Below are positions 1 through 12,573 of a DNA stretch of 64,000 nucleotides, in pieces. Origin of the DNA: Papilionanthe hookeriana x Papilionanthe teres. Its lineage: Eukaryota > Streptophyta > Magnoliopsida > Asparagales > Orchidaceae. A model generated the notes under the pieces. It was not told where the DNA came from, did no database searches, and saw only the letters and a list, made by a program, of their open reading frames with translations. The DNA lies in the NCBI GenBank assembly GCA_022702705.1, contig CM040429.1:109469943-109533942 (forward strand). Reading direction: 5' to 3'. Numbering within the stretch: position 1 is the stretch's first letter; each line of letters begins with the position of its first letter. Made by a program: the position numbers and the translations under genes.

Positions 1-2228
1 CCCGTTAAACACTTTGAAAATATCAAAATGAAACTCTAATTAATTAAATAATTTAAATTTTGGAAAGAATATATTTAAAATTTGGATTATTAAAATAGGG
101 ATATTATTGAGAGGATATTTATTCTTTAATTTAAAAATCCCTAAATAAATCACTTCAATAATATTTAGTTCTTAATTAAAAATTAAAATAATAATCCAAA
201 CTAAATAAATTAAAAATTAAAAGAAGATAACCCTTAAATGAATTAAAGCTTTAAATGTTAAATGGTCCAATAATTAAAATCAAATTTAAAATCTTGGAGT
301 TAAATTAAATTAAATTAAATTAAGTCAAGTCAAAGTTTAAATTAAATTAAATTAACACCTTAACAATTAAATTTAATTTAATTTAAAATATTGAAACTAA
401 AATTAAATTAAATTAAAATTAAAAATTAAAATTAAATTAAATTAAAATTAAATTAAATTAAATTAAATTAAAATTAAATTAAATTAAATTAAATTAAATT
501 AAAATTAAATTAAAATTTATTTAAATAAAATAAAATTAAATTAAATTAAATCAAATCAAATTAAATTATATCAAATTAAATTAAATTAAATCAAATTAAT
601 ATCACTTAATAACAGACCTAAATGAAATCATTAAGAGTTAAATCAAAACATATGAAAGATTTCAACACCTTTTTCAATATAAGTAAATCTAAAACATGAA
701 AAGTTAATCTGAAATATAATACCACTTAAAGTGTAAAGATTTAAATTAAATCTAAAATAATTCGAACCCTATTCCAAACTTAATAATCATTAATTAATTT
801 TTATAATTAAATCAAATCAAATTAAATCATTAAAATATTTATTACTTTGCCCTTAAAAGGCTTTTATTGTTATAACTCTTAAATAAAGAGTCAAGTAAAG
901 TGTCACTTCACACATAAGATATTCAAATGTCCTAAGTTCACTGAGCAAGAAACAAAACAAAATTAAAATCCTTTGATGATTAATTCACCAATACAATAAA
1001 ATTCATTTGAACTCATAATAATCCCAGAAGTATTGAAAAGATGTTTAAGATTCGTCTTAAACACTTCCTCGATACGATGGGATGTTTTAGAAGAATAATT
1101 GAACTTAATTGTTCTTTGGTGAAAAAAATCATCCTTAAACCAAACCAACAACCCAGACGTCATAGGAAATGACTAGCAATAGGATTAGGATTCTGGTAGA
1201 CAACCAAAACCCTTTCCCTTAGCTTTACCTAAGTATTTCTTGCAAAAATATGTTTAAATGCTCTAACTTGTGTTTTAAGTGTAGCTTGGGATGACGGCAA
1301 GACCCTCCAGGTATGCTTTTACTTTGTTGCAATTTACCTACATGTGGCTGTATTTTAATTTTCTTGCATGGTAAAACAACTGTTGCATGAAAACCAAAAC
1401 CTATAGGATAACCACAAAACTGAAACCAAAACTAAATTAAAAGTCATTACAAGATAAAATTCACCTCCACAACATTCCAAAATATAAAACAACTCAAAAT
1501 TTAATCACAAACAAAACAATAAAACTGCAATTACAACTAAATTAAAATATCTCATTGGACGACCGGGAAAACCTCGGATGATGTAACCAATGTGTTGCTA
1601 ACGGGATTTCCCACGGTCTAAATGAAAGTGTGGAACTCATTCAGTTGAGTTTAGCAAATTCATCTGGACTAAGTGAATCTGATAAAAATAACGGTGCTGG
1701 AATGATGGAACCGTGGGATCTTAACCGGTGTTGTTATAATCAACTTTAATATTCCCCTAATAAAACATTAAAGACATTTGAACCTTAAGACTTCTAAACC
1801 AAAACACTTCTCTCATCTCCTGATTTGCACCTTCTAAAACTAAACCTCTTCAACAACAAGGAGCTTGGAGCATGGTGGGCAGCACGGCCATCGTCATCAG
1901 CAAAACTTGAATCTACTTCAGTAAAACCTTTCTTAGAATTAAATAACCAAGCCATAGGACTTCGAGGTAGTTTGCCTAGTGCAACATAAATCCTCAACTC
2001 TTCATTAGGCATTTGCTTGATCATGTCATGTAAATTAAGCCCTAACCGGTCTTAGGACTCCGAGGTAGTCGTTCGGTACGACATAAACCCTCATATCTTC
2101 GAGGCTGCTTGTGTGATTATATCATACAAATATAAGTCCTAACTAATTAAAAATTGCAGGATTATAACATCAAATAAATTCCCGAATTGAAGTTAAACAA
2201 TAGGATAGTTTGGGAAGTTGCCAAGATT
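1..2228 (+). repeat. LTR X, left part (Tat/Ogre-type LTR split by element A)
   Basis: This AT-rich stretch aligns almost base for base with part of both LTRs of element A: its first bases match about 6866 in the 5' LTR and about 27043 in the 3' LTR. It stops at 2228, where element A begins, and the same LTR resumes at 29825. It is therefore the left piece of an older LTR of the same family, cut by the window edge on the left. It contains (aaatt)n runs at about 300-600. Short ORFs here, such as 1794-2024 on the minus strand, recur in every LTR copy and start in non-coding LTR, so I read them as chance frames. Confidence 0.9.
2224..2228. repeat. Target-site duplication of element A, left copy (agatt)
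   Basis: The five bases agatt just before the TG of the 5' LTR recur exactly at 29825-29829, just after the CA of the 3' LTR. A 5-bp duplication is the normal footprint of Ty3/gypsy integration. Confidence 0.93.
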
Positions 2229-4508
2229 TGTTGACCTCATTTTTTATGAGGTCTTTTGCTTCTCTCTTTAGTACTTAGGATCTAGCCTTAGGCTTTTCCT
2301 TTGACTAATCTTAGAGGACTAGAAATGGAACCCACCACTTCGAAATTCAAACTACTTCTTAACTCCCTGCAAATCCCACAAGCATGATTATAGACCCCTA
2401 ATCACCTAGAGGGTTGAAATCAAATGTGGAGGTTTAAAGGATGAGTTCCCTATAGGACTTTTTGGCCTTATGAATACCCTGGATGGCCTGGTCTGGTGAC
2501 GGTTGACTTGCACATACACTACACTCTCACACACATTCCAAGCCCTAAAACCACACTCTCACCCAACTTGACTTCCTGACTCATGTAGGTAATTCATATG
2601 GATGGTCCTTAACCCCTAAGCCCCTGGCTAAGAGGGTTAGGAACAACATAGCGAATGCCTCAAATGAGTCCTCTCATGGCTCATATGGGCTTAATGTGGC
2701 TTCAAGGCTCAACCAAAATGATTCCATTTCACTCACACTTGATCAATCTTCCTTTTTTTAAAATTTCAATTTTTGACCCCTGGGGCCCTAGACCCACCAA
2801 ACCTACCAAATACCCTTGAAATGACCCAAAATTTCCAAAATTTCCCAAATTACCCAAAATTCCTCAAAACCAATCCAAAACACTTCCCACCACTCAAATT
2901 GATCACCCTTAGCAAAAAATACCAAAATTTCCAAAAATACCCCTAACCCCCCCCCAAATTACCAAATACCCTTCTACCCCAAAAATCCAAAAAATTCTAA
3001 AAATTCCCAGAAAATTTCAGAAAATCCCAAATATTCCCAATTTCATTTTGTTCAACTACACCATGGGACAATTTTGCTAATTTACCCCACTTTTACTAAA
3101 ACCCCCACTTTAACCCATTTTTGTCCAATTCAATTGTAAACTTCAATTCAATATCCTTAATATCAATTTAGACCAAATCCAACTCCAATTTGATTGACAT
3201 TTGGGCCCAATTTCAATTTGAAGCCTAAAGGTCCAATTTTGGCCCATGACCTAAACCTAGCCCAAACCAACCCAACTCAACCCCAATTGGCCCCAAATCT
3301 TTTCTAAAACCTTCCTAACACCCCCACAAAGTAAACACTAACTTGATTTGCCCAAAACCAAAATCCCTTAAATTGACCTAAGCCCAAAGCTAACCCAAAT
3401 GGGCCCAAATCCCAGAATTAGAGCCCAACCAAAGTTAAAAACTCTTTGTAACACTCCCATAAACATTTTTAAACATCAATTTTACATCAAATTCAACCTT
3501 AGCCCATCCTTAAACCAAGTTAGCCCAATTTGGCCCGCCTTGGCCCCTTTACCAAAAAAGCCCAAATTCAACCCAATTCTACTCCAAATCACACCAAATT
3601 GATTCCAAAATCTTCATGACACATCCCTAAACTAAATGTAACATTTATTTGGTACAGTCTTTTACAAAATTTTCATCCAAAAATTTATCTTAAAATCTAA
3701 AAGCTCATTTCATTTAAGCCTTTTAAAAGCCCATCCAAAATGATTTCAAAAGCCCAAGTTTTCAATCCAAAGCCCACATGGCACTTTCATCTCATCATCC
3801 ATTTAATTAAATCACTCCCTATTCTTCAAATTCATCATTGAATTTTTCTAAACTAAGCCATGTGCCAAATTTCCCCTAAATACCAAAAATCCTTAAAATT
3901 CATTTTAATGAAACTAAGCCAAGCCATCCCTATGCCAAATGGAGCCATGGAGCCAGGCATGAGCCACATGCAAGCCTTGGAAGCCACTTTCCACCTCATC
4001 AAACCATTAATGGTAAGAAGGGGGGATGTTTTTTAATCCTTCATTAAACCTTTTTAACCTTATTCATGTCATTCTCTAAACCAAGCGTAACCACCTCACC
4101 ATGGATAGAGACCACACCAACTTCTCTTGGCTGACCCAAATGATTCCTTTCAGCACAAAATCAAACCTTGGTGGGTGCACCAAGCCTAAAGCATGCATTT
4201 GACCAAACTAAGACCAAAATGAGCCCTTCGCCCTTCCACTTTGATTCAACTCCTTTACACTTGGCATTTGCCAATTGAACTCACAAACCTCAAGCACTGA
4301 CCTCCCTGATGACAACAGTGACCTGACCCTGGCCGGCCAGCCACCAGGCCGCCGGAAAACACCATGGCCGAGAGCTCCATGTGACCTAAAATTTCAAATT
4401 TCACTTGCTAAGTTGTCCCATGCCTAATGGCCACTGTGGCTGTTCTTCCCTTGGCCAAGGCAGTTGATCCAAGCCATTAAACCCCCTGGGAGGCCCTCCA
4501 GCCACCTC

Positions 4509-4516
4509 TATTTAAA
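4509..4516 (+). promoter_or_regulatory. TATA-like box in 5' LTR of A
   Basis: The octamer tatttaaa lies 2.28 kb into the LTR, inside a GC-richer context (ccacctc...cccactcacc) that is conserved in the 3' LTR. TATA-like boxes occur at the matching place in LTRs D and E, which supports this as the U3 core promoter. Transcription start was not determined. Confidence 0.5.
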
Positions 4517-5097
4517 CCCACTCACCTCTCGGCCAAACAAGGTGATGAACCAGACCTTAAGGAAACTCTACCAAAATTGCTCCAGGACCTTCTCCTAACC
4601 TGCGATCAGTTGATCCCCAGTGTTCCTTTGCCCTAAACCCCGTTACCGGAGCTCAATTTCGAGTTGAAAATCCTCCCAAAAACCAGGACATCTCTGGAAC
4701 CTCCACCAAATTCAAATTAAACTCACCCACACCTGCATAGGACCAAGAGAAGGAGTTCCCCTGTGAAAGCCCCCTCTCCATGCCACCCAGTTGCACCAGC
4801 CTCCAAGATTTGAAATCGGGTCTGGTCACTTTCATACTTATAAAATTCCCCAGAGCCAAAGACTTCATCTGGAGCTTCCTTGGGTTCAATCAAAGGTGCT
4901 ACAACTCTCCGTTTAAAGCTTCACTTCTCAGAGCCAAGGTATTTACCTCTTCTCCCTCCCGAGCTTCCAGCAATTCACCATTTTGTTTGGGTTAATTTCA
5001 TAGCTTATAAACCATATAGATGTGTTTGTCTCTTCAAGACGAATCGATAGAGTATAAGAACTCGAAAATCCATTGAGAATCGAGAGAGATATTAGGG

Positions 5098-5320
5098 TTT
5101 GAGTGTGGACGGTCACGGGTGCACACCAGTCGTAGACGATGACCAGGAGCCGTTGGATCGCGCGTGTATCGAGCGGACGGTCGAGATCAAGCTAGATAGC
5201 GTAATGGTACGTGAACAGCGGGCCCCTGGAGCACTGAGTCAGATGGCAGCGCCGAATCACAGAGCAACGCATGGGCTTTCGATCCGGACGAGGATGACGA
5301 GGGGCCGAGTCAGATAAGTA
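5098..5320 (+). promoter_or_regulatory. GC-rich island in 5' LTR of A
   Basis: About 220 bp of CpG-rich DNA stands out inside an otherwise AT-rich LTR. An open frame of 72 codons crosses it and is also open in the 3' LTR copy, but it starts at TTG and has no ATG. A motif of the form gatgaNcaggaNccg...ggatc recurs in the minus-strand LTR E near 51120-51160. I read the island as part of the downstream promoter or leader region, not as a gene. Confidence 0.45.
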
Positions 5321-7149
5321 GAAAATTAGGATTTTTTGGATTTATTTAAATACGAGAACTTCAAAAATTCATATCTTTGCATAGAAAAATCACAAAAATA
5401 AAATAAAAATACTCTCTTGTACAGTGAACAGAGGAGAATAATGCAGAAAAGAAATCAAGTTAATTGGATGAGTATTTTATTTTTAATAATTTATTTACTG
5501 TTTCCAATGTTTTGATTCTCCATTTGCATAGAAAATTCATCATGGCATGAGACCATAGGGCTTTTGAAGCCTCTAATCTTGGGAACATTCCCTGAATTTT
5601 TCGAAGTCAGAGACCTTCTCTGTGAAAAGTTATCGATTTTTAAAGTTCATGTCACTGTTTTAGGTATTTTAATTCCAATAATTAGCATGTTGTAAAATAA
5701 ATTCTAGAAAAATTTGGTGATGTTTCTTAGGACTAGGGGACCCTATGAAAAATATATTTTGAGTTAATTCATTCATAATAACCCTAATTGGCGTAAACTC
5801 CCAAAATTGAATTTGAATTAACTAAGGTTAACCACACACCAAATTGACTTGAAAACAATTCTTCATTGCTCTTTAGGGTCAGAGGAACCTTACATAAAAT
5901 TTTGAAATCAATTGGACTTGATTAACCCCACCAAATGGATTGATTAAGCCTTATAAGCAAAATGGAACTTTAAAAATTCATAACTCCAAAAATACTTTTC
6001 AAAAATTCACAAAAATGGTTTTGGAGCTTCTCTGATATCAGGAAACTTCAGGAAAATTAAAATTAGTATTTTCTAAAAAAGTTTATTTTTCACAATATTT
6101 TAATATTTTAATAATTAAAAAATATTAAAAATCACAAAAATATTAAAAATCATAAAAATGTCATATTTTGACTCCTAATCACTTAGGAAAAAACCAAATA
6201 TTTTTCCTAAGAGCCAAGGATAAGATATTGAATTTTAAAGGCTTAATGTAATTTTTAATATTAAAAAATGAATTTTCAACCTTTTTCACTAAATTTATTC
6301 TAATAAATCAAAGAAAAATCAAAAAATTATAAAATTTGTTTCTCTGGACTCCTTGAGGTCAGAGAAATTTATGAAAAATATAAAATCTATCTTTCAATTT
6401 TTATTTTATTTTAAAATTAATTTATACTCTGAAACTCAAAATAATTATAATAAATAAAATATAATTTAAAAAATTGCCAACATTGGTCCAAGTGGTCCTC
6501 TGATCATTTGGAACATCCCATAATTTTTTTAAGAATAGAAACCTTTCCTTGGTCATGTTGTTGAATTTTCTTTGTAAACCCCTATTTTCTACTAAAAATA
6601 ATTATGTAAATAAATTAAAATCTGAAAAATCACATTTTCTCCTCTAATGTCTTAATTGACATGTGAATGAGGTGACATAAAAATTTCAAATTCATTTGAA
6701 CTCAATTTAGTGTGTTATGAAATAAATAAGCCTTAAAAGACATAAAGGTAATTAAAAATTTTAACCCTTAATTAAAACTTTAGGTTTAATCAAAATGGAG
6801 GGTAATATATTTGATTTTAATTTTCTCTTGGATGATTGAAACTTAGAGAAATTAAAAGGGTAGAAATCCATTAAACACTTTGAAAATATCAAAATGAAAC
6901 TCTAATTAATTAAATAATTTAAATTTTGAAAGAATATATATTTAAAACTTGCATTATTAAAATAAGGATATTATTTAGAGGATATTTATTCTTTAATTTA
7001 AAAATCCCTAAATAAGTAACTTCAATAATATTTAGTTGTTAATTAAAAATTAAAATAATAATCCAAACTAAATAAATTAAAAATTAAAAAAAAGATAACC
7101 CTTAAATGAATTAATGCTTAAAATTTTAAATGGTCCAATAACTAAAATC

Positions 7150-7385
7150 AAATTCGAAATCTTGGAGTTAAATTAACTTAAATTAAATTAAGTCAAGTCA
7201 AAATTTAAATTAAATTAAATTAACACCTTAAAAATTAAATTAAATTAAATTAAATTAAATTTAAATTAATATTAAATTAAAATTAAATTAAAATTAAATT
7301 AAAATTAAATTAAATCAAATGAAATTAAATTAAATTAAATTAAAATCAAATTAAATTAAATTAAATTAAATTAAAATCATTTAAC
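7150..7385. repeat. (aaatt)n simple-repeat array in 5' LTR of A
   Basis: This is a degenerate array of 5-bp aaatt units with interspersed aaaatt and atcaa variants. Matching arrays lie at about 300-600 (LTR X) and about 27335-27535 (3' LTR), so the array is an inherited LTR component whose length drifts between copies. Confidence 0.85.
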
Positions 7386-9638
7386 AACAAACCTAAATGA
7401 AATCATTAAGAGTTAAATCAAAACATATCAATAATTTCAACACCTCTTTCTATCTATGTAAATTTAAAACATAAACATCAATCTGAAATACTAAGATAAT
7501 TGAAAGTGTAAAGATTTAAATTAAATCTAAAATAATTTGAACACTATTCCAAACTTAAAATTATTAATTAAAATCTCATAATTAAATTAAATCACTTTAA
7601 ATCATTAACTCAAACTTTAAATTAAGAATGATTAAAATTCTCAACAAACCCAACTTGCCCTTAAAGGCTTTAATTATTATAACTCTTAAATAGAGTATTA
7701 AGTGAGATGTCACTTCATTCATCAGGTAATCAAATAACCAGGTTCACTGAGCAAGAGACAAAGCTTAACTAGACTCCTGGATGATTAATTTACCTGTGCA
7801 ATTAAATTTACGTGGACTCAAAATAATCTCAGAAGTATTGAAAAGATGTTTAGGACTTGTCCTAAGCACTTCCTCAATATGATGGGATTTTTTAGAAGAA
7901 CAATTGAATTTAATTGTTCTTTGATGAAGAAAATCATTCTTAAACCAAAACCTAACAACCTAGACGTCATAGGAAGCGACTAGCAATAGGATTAGGATTA
8001 TGGTAGACAACCAAAACCCTTCCCTTAGCTTTACCTAGGTATTTCCTGCAAAAATATATTTAAATGCCTTAACATGTGTTTTAAGTGCAGCTTGGGATGA
8101 CGGGAAGACCCTCCAGGTACGCTTTTATTTTATTGCAATTTACTTACATGCACTGTACTTTACTTATTCTTGCATGTCAAACAAGATTGTTCCATGAAAA
8201 CCAAAACTTTTAGGATTGTCCCTGAACTGAAACCAAAACTAAATTAAAAGTCATTGCAAGATAAAATTCAGCGCCACAACATTTTAAAATATAAAACAAC
8301 TCAAAATTTAATCACAAACAAACAACAAAACTACAATTGTAACTAAATTAAAACGTCTCGTTGAATGATCGGGAATACCTCGGATGATGTAACCCACGTG
8401 TTGCTAACGGGATTTCTCACGGTCTAAATGAAAGTGTGGAACTCATTCAGTTGAGTTTAGCAAATTCATCTGGACTAAGTGAATTCGATGAAAATAACGG
8501 TGCAGGGACGACGAAACCGTGGGATCTTAATCGGTTCTATTTAAACAACTTTAAGATTTGTTTTAATTAAAATATTAAAAATATTTGGACTTTAAGATTT
8601 CTAAACCAAAACACTTCTCTCATCTCCTGATTTTCACCTTCTAAAACTAAACCTCTGCAACAACGAGGAGCTCGGAGCATGGTGGGCAGCACGGCCATCG
8701 TCATCAGCAAAACTCGGATCTACACCAGCTAAACCTTTCTTAGAATTAAATAACCAAGCCATAGGACTTCGAGATAGTTTTCCTAGTGCAACATAAATCC
8801 TCAACTCTTCGTTAGGCATTTGCATGATCATGTCATGTAAATTAAGCCCTAACCGGTCTTAGGACTCCGAGGTAGTCGTTTAGTACGACATAAACCCTCA
8901 TATCTTCCAGGCTGTTTGTATGATCATGTCATACAAATATAAGTCCTAATTAAATAAAATTGGCAAGATTTCAATATTAATTAAACTTCCAAATTGAAGC
9001 CAAACAATAGGATAGTTTGAGAAGTTGCCAAGATTCTTCTTGGATCCTCAATTTCTCCTACTTCTCTTCCTTTGGACTCCTAAAATAAATTGTTCCAAAT
9101 TCGAGCTAATCCCTATTGAAATTTCCAAAAATCAATCCTTTCGAAAACCTTAAACTTTGAAATTCTCGAGAGCAAAACCACCGATCATTATCGAGAGTTT
9201 TCTTAAATGATTCCAACCATTTAAGATGTAATTAACTATGGGGCTCGCCCTTATAGGGAACTTTAAGAACCCAGGCAATATAAACCCTGCTTAATTCATT
9301 TATATTAAGTAGGTGAACTTGTCGGCTTATAAAATTGGTTCGCAAACTAAACGGATGTCACAGATCTTCTAGTTTATTTAATCGAGCCCCATCATCAAGC
9401 AGTGTGTCTATTATTCGAGATAGATACACGGTTTGTAATGTGGTGCTCGTTTATATAAACTATTTGGGATGTGAGATCGGTTTGATTTCATATCTTAAAA
9501 TTTTCAAAATTAAATGCTACTTTCCAAAAAATATATATTTAACTTAAATTTAAAATCTAAAATTCGCCGACAATTTCTGTAGGCGACCCCTTTTTTAAAA
9601 ATACAAAACACAAACCTAAAAATAAGCCGTACAACTTA

Positions 9639-9656
9639 TGGCAACTCTGTTGGGGA
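9639..9656 (+). other. Primer-binding site of element A (tRNA-Arg type)
   Basis: The 18 bases tggcaactctgttgggga start five bases after the LTR's terminal CA. The form TGGCGACTCTGNTGGGGA, complementary to a tRNA-Arg 3' end, is the one I know from Ogre-type elements, and this copy differs at few positions. The tRNA identity comes from memory of the family. Confidence 0.75.
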
Positions 9657-10094
9657 CTAGTTCCTCTCTCCATTTTGATTAGATGGTTTTGCTTTCATAA
9701 ATCGGTAGTGTATACATGTCCCTGGTGGAGCAAACTACCATTCTTCCGTTGGACACCCATAAGCGGAGAGGTTCCGAGATCCTTTTACCTCTTTTCTGAG
9801 GTGGGGTGGACCCCCAATAGGTGTTAGCTTAGGAGCGGTCCTTCGAGTCGAGAAGTCTTGCATAAGGCTTTCTCTTCCTTTCCAATTCTAAATCGGGCCC
9901 TTTACCTTTTCTATAACCTTTTTTCCTTTGATCATTTCATTTCTAACAAACGAAATTCTAATAAATAATCTCTTTAAAAAATCACAAATACACTAAGATA
10001 AATGAAAATGTGTTTGGACTCTTTCTTTTTCATCCTAAACTTGACAACGAAAGGAAGCATAATTCGGGACTGACATTCGGAATCGCCCGCGAAA
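9657..10094 (+). other. 5' leader of element A
   Basis: About 440 bp lie between the PBS and the first Gag codon. I see no ORF of note. The stretch holds several short C-rich and G-rich segments that could form RNA structure (packaging or dimerisation signals are expected here), but I cannot prove one. Confidence 0.5.
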
Positions 10095-12573
10095 ATGATC
10101 GCCCCAAAGTTAATCTTCTCCTTCACCAATGGAATGGACGTCGCCGTTTACAAGGATGAGCTGCCCGACAATGGAATCATCCGTTTTGGACAAGGATTTG
10201 GTAACACAGATATCAAGTTTGCTGATGTCACTCTCTTCACACTATTGGACAAAGTGTCAGAAATTGAGAAACACCTGATTGAGTTCAACCTGAAATCGAC
10301 TCAAGAATTCCCTCCCCTGCAAAGTGTTCCAGCTGAAAGGAGTACTATTGTTAGTAGGAGGACTGTTGTCTCTACCCCCACTGGTCTAGTTTTCTCTGCA
10401 CCTACCCCGATTTCTGCCAAACTGAAGGGGAAGGAAATCCAAGTCTGTGATGAGCCTGTCACCGTGGAGGGTACAGATTTTGCTACAATACCATCTGTTT
10501 TTGAGATTGGGTCCAGTTCAAGAGTTGCACCCCTAACTCGGACTCAAAAAAGAAATAGAAGCAGAAAGATCGCCAAGATCGAGAAAGCCAAAACTGCTGA
10601 AGTTGCTTTTCTAGAAGAAATTTCTGAGGAAAGAGAAGAACTGCCTGAGTATATACCTCTGTTGGAAGGGAGCAGGTTTCACCCTCTCTCTGCTGCATCA
10701 GATGAAGAAGAAGTCCGAAGGATCGCCGCTGCATTACCCCGACCTGCGTACTACAGCAATTACAAAAGGAAAAGGGATAAGACTACGCCATTTGCTCGAC
10801 TGCAAGCTGTGATAGAAAGATTGGCAAAGAAAGAAAGATGCCATGTGTCAGAAATCTTAAGAAGGATGGGACGGGTGCCGCCTAAATCCCGCCTCGACCG
10901 CGAATAGATCTTGTTGTCGCCACAGAGAAACCAAAGAAGAAGATAAAAGCCAGTTCACCCGTTGTTGTATCGGGTCTACAAATTAGGGAGGATACCACCT
11001 TCCAGCATATAGCCGATAGACCATGCAGTCCTAGGCTTCCGGCTGCAAGAAGGATGGTATGGCGACCTACTACTGACGAGCTAAGACCAAAGCAATGTCC
11101 TGAGAAGAAAAGTCTCGTCAAGAGACTTGAATCAGAAGAAAGTGCTACTGAAATAAAGGAGACTCCCGGAAAGGAAGTTCAACAACCGTCACGTGACAAC
11201 TGCGAGACCGTGCGGAAAAGGCCACTAGAAGATACCATGGACAAGTTAAGGACTGACATCAGACGGTTGGCAAAAGAAAGAGAAGAAAAACTAGAAGATG
11301 AAGTTGATTCATCAGAATTTATGAATGACGAGTATGCTGAAATCAACATGGTTGAAACGCGAGCATCATCAGTTTCACAAGGTGCTCCGGCAGTTGCGGA
11401 AAGAGATGAATCGGAAGTGTTGAGAGCACAACTTTAAGAGAAGGATGATACAATTTCACAGATGGCAAAGAGGATGGAAAAGATGGCTGCAACCTTAGCC
11501 ACTCTCCAGAGTCAGGTACAACCTCAGAAAGAAACACCCCCAGAGATCATCCATATTGTAGATGGAGGAAAAGAGAACACATCCGTCAACGGAGATGAGC
11601 CACCAAAGAAGGATTCTGCACAAAGCATGATTCCAGAAAAGGACATTAAGAACATGGTAGAACAGCAGGTGCGAGAAGCCCTAGAACAATCTAAGAGTGG
11701 AGCATCTATTCAAACGGGTATACCTTACCCCGAAGAGTTCGATGCAGTCCAATACCCAAAAGGCTTTGTACCACCTCTGTTTAAGACTTTTGATGGAACG
11801 GGAAACCCCCGGCAGCATGTCGCACATTCTCTTGATAGTTGCTGCAATGCCGGTAGGAGTGACGCTCTACTCTTCTGTCAGTTCGTCAGCAGTTTGTCAG
11901 GGATTGCCTTCGACTCGTACGCAGAATTGCCGAACGTTTCAGTAAAGACCTTTTCAGAACTAGAGAATCTCTTCATTAAGCGGTTTGATAGGGCTCAACA
12001 CCACATCACTATCGGTGATCTAGTGGTGGAGCAACAGAAACCGAACGAGACTTTAGTAGATTACATACTTCGATGGAGGAATTTAAGCATGATGTGTGAA
12101 CCACAGCTTCAAGAACAACATGCAGTCGGCATCTTGCTCAAGAATATCCATAGCCCGATAGCACTTCTCCTTAAAGGATTTACAATCAAGACTTTCGAGA
12201 AGTTGCTTAGCAAGGTCGGGAGCTTGCAAGAGGAGGCAAAGCAGTTAAGTTTCGTGGACAAGAACGATAAGTAGAAAACTATAAAAGCATTTGAGAAGAA
12301 ATCTGGAATCGTCGCGGTAGTAGATAAGGGCAAGCAGCCGGTTCAGATACAGCCATAGCGGCCACAGCCTAGTTACCAACCACCACAACAGACTTACCAA
12401 CAACCACCATAGATCTATCAGCAACCTCAGCAGGGCTATCAGCAACCTCGTCCGAGCTATCAGTCGCCTCAGCATTATGAACAACCGCCTCGTTCATCGT
12501 GTACCTTAAGAGAACTTCTAAATAGAGAATACCCATTCAAAACTGAAGTAGTTGTGAAGATGTTCCATAGTTA
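10095..12573 (+). pseudogene. gag: gag of element A (broken), with an extra N-terminal domain
   Basis: The frame opens at ATG 10095 and runs 270 codons. A frameshift near 10890 moves it to the frame that continues through 11054-11437 and 11462-12274, with single stops at 11435 and 12272 and further stops in the tail. The N-terminal part (codons 1-170) ends in a basic stretch at 10533-10592 (LTRTQKRNRSRKIAKIEKAK). A coiled-coil-like segment spans about 11440-11520. The retrotransposon Gag core lies at about 11700-12250 (FDGTGNP near its start, then FCQFVSSLSGIAFDSY and the FIKRFD region). A proline/glutamine/tyrosine-rich repeat follows at 12340-12490. Gag forms the virus-like particle. Several stops sit where CAG or CAA codons are expected, as C-to-T decay would produce. 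The N-terminal module resembles the start of the AlkB-like ORF at 18753. Confidence 0.85.

Larger units (their letters stand above)
2229..9633 (+). repeat. 5' LTR of element A (7405 bp)
   Basis: It begins TGTTGACC at 2229 and ends GTACA at 9633, five bases before the PBS. It pairs with 22701-29824. Its parts in order are a U3 rich in short poly-pyrimidine/purine text (2229-4500), a TATA-like box (4509), a GC-rich island (about 5098-5320), AT-rich DNA (5320-7150), an (aaatt)n array (about 7150-7385), and a terminal section with a conserved end. Compared with the 3' LTR it lacks two short stretches near 3120 and 3350 and keeps about 410 bp near 5965-6375 that the 3' LTR has lost. ORFs inside it are short and have no homology I recognise. 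Confidence 0.93.

Noticed and set aside
5099..5317. 72-codon ORF conserved in both LTRs of A
   Set aside because: It starts with TTG and has no ATG; identity between LTRs follows from their common origin, and GC-rich DNA favours open frames.
10483..10734. Minus-strand ORFs within gag and pol (also 11343-11537, 14863-15201, 16375-16671)
   Set aside because: They are antisense shadows of the polyprotein frames and show no domain.
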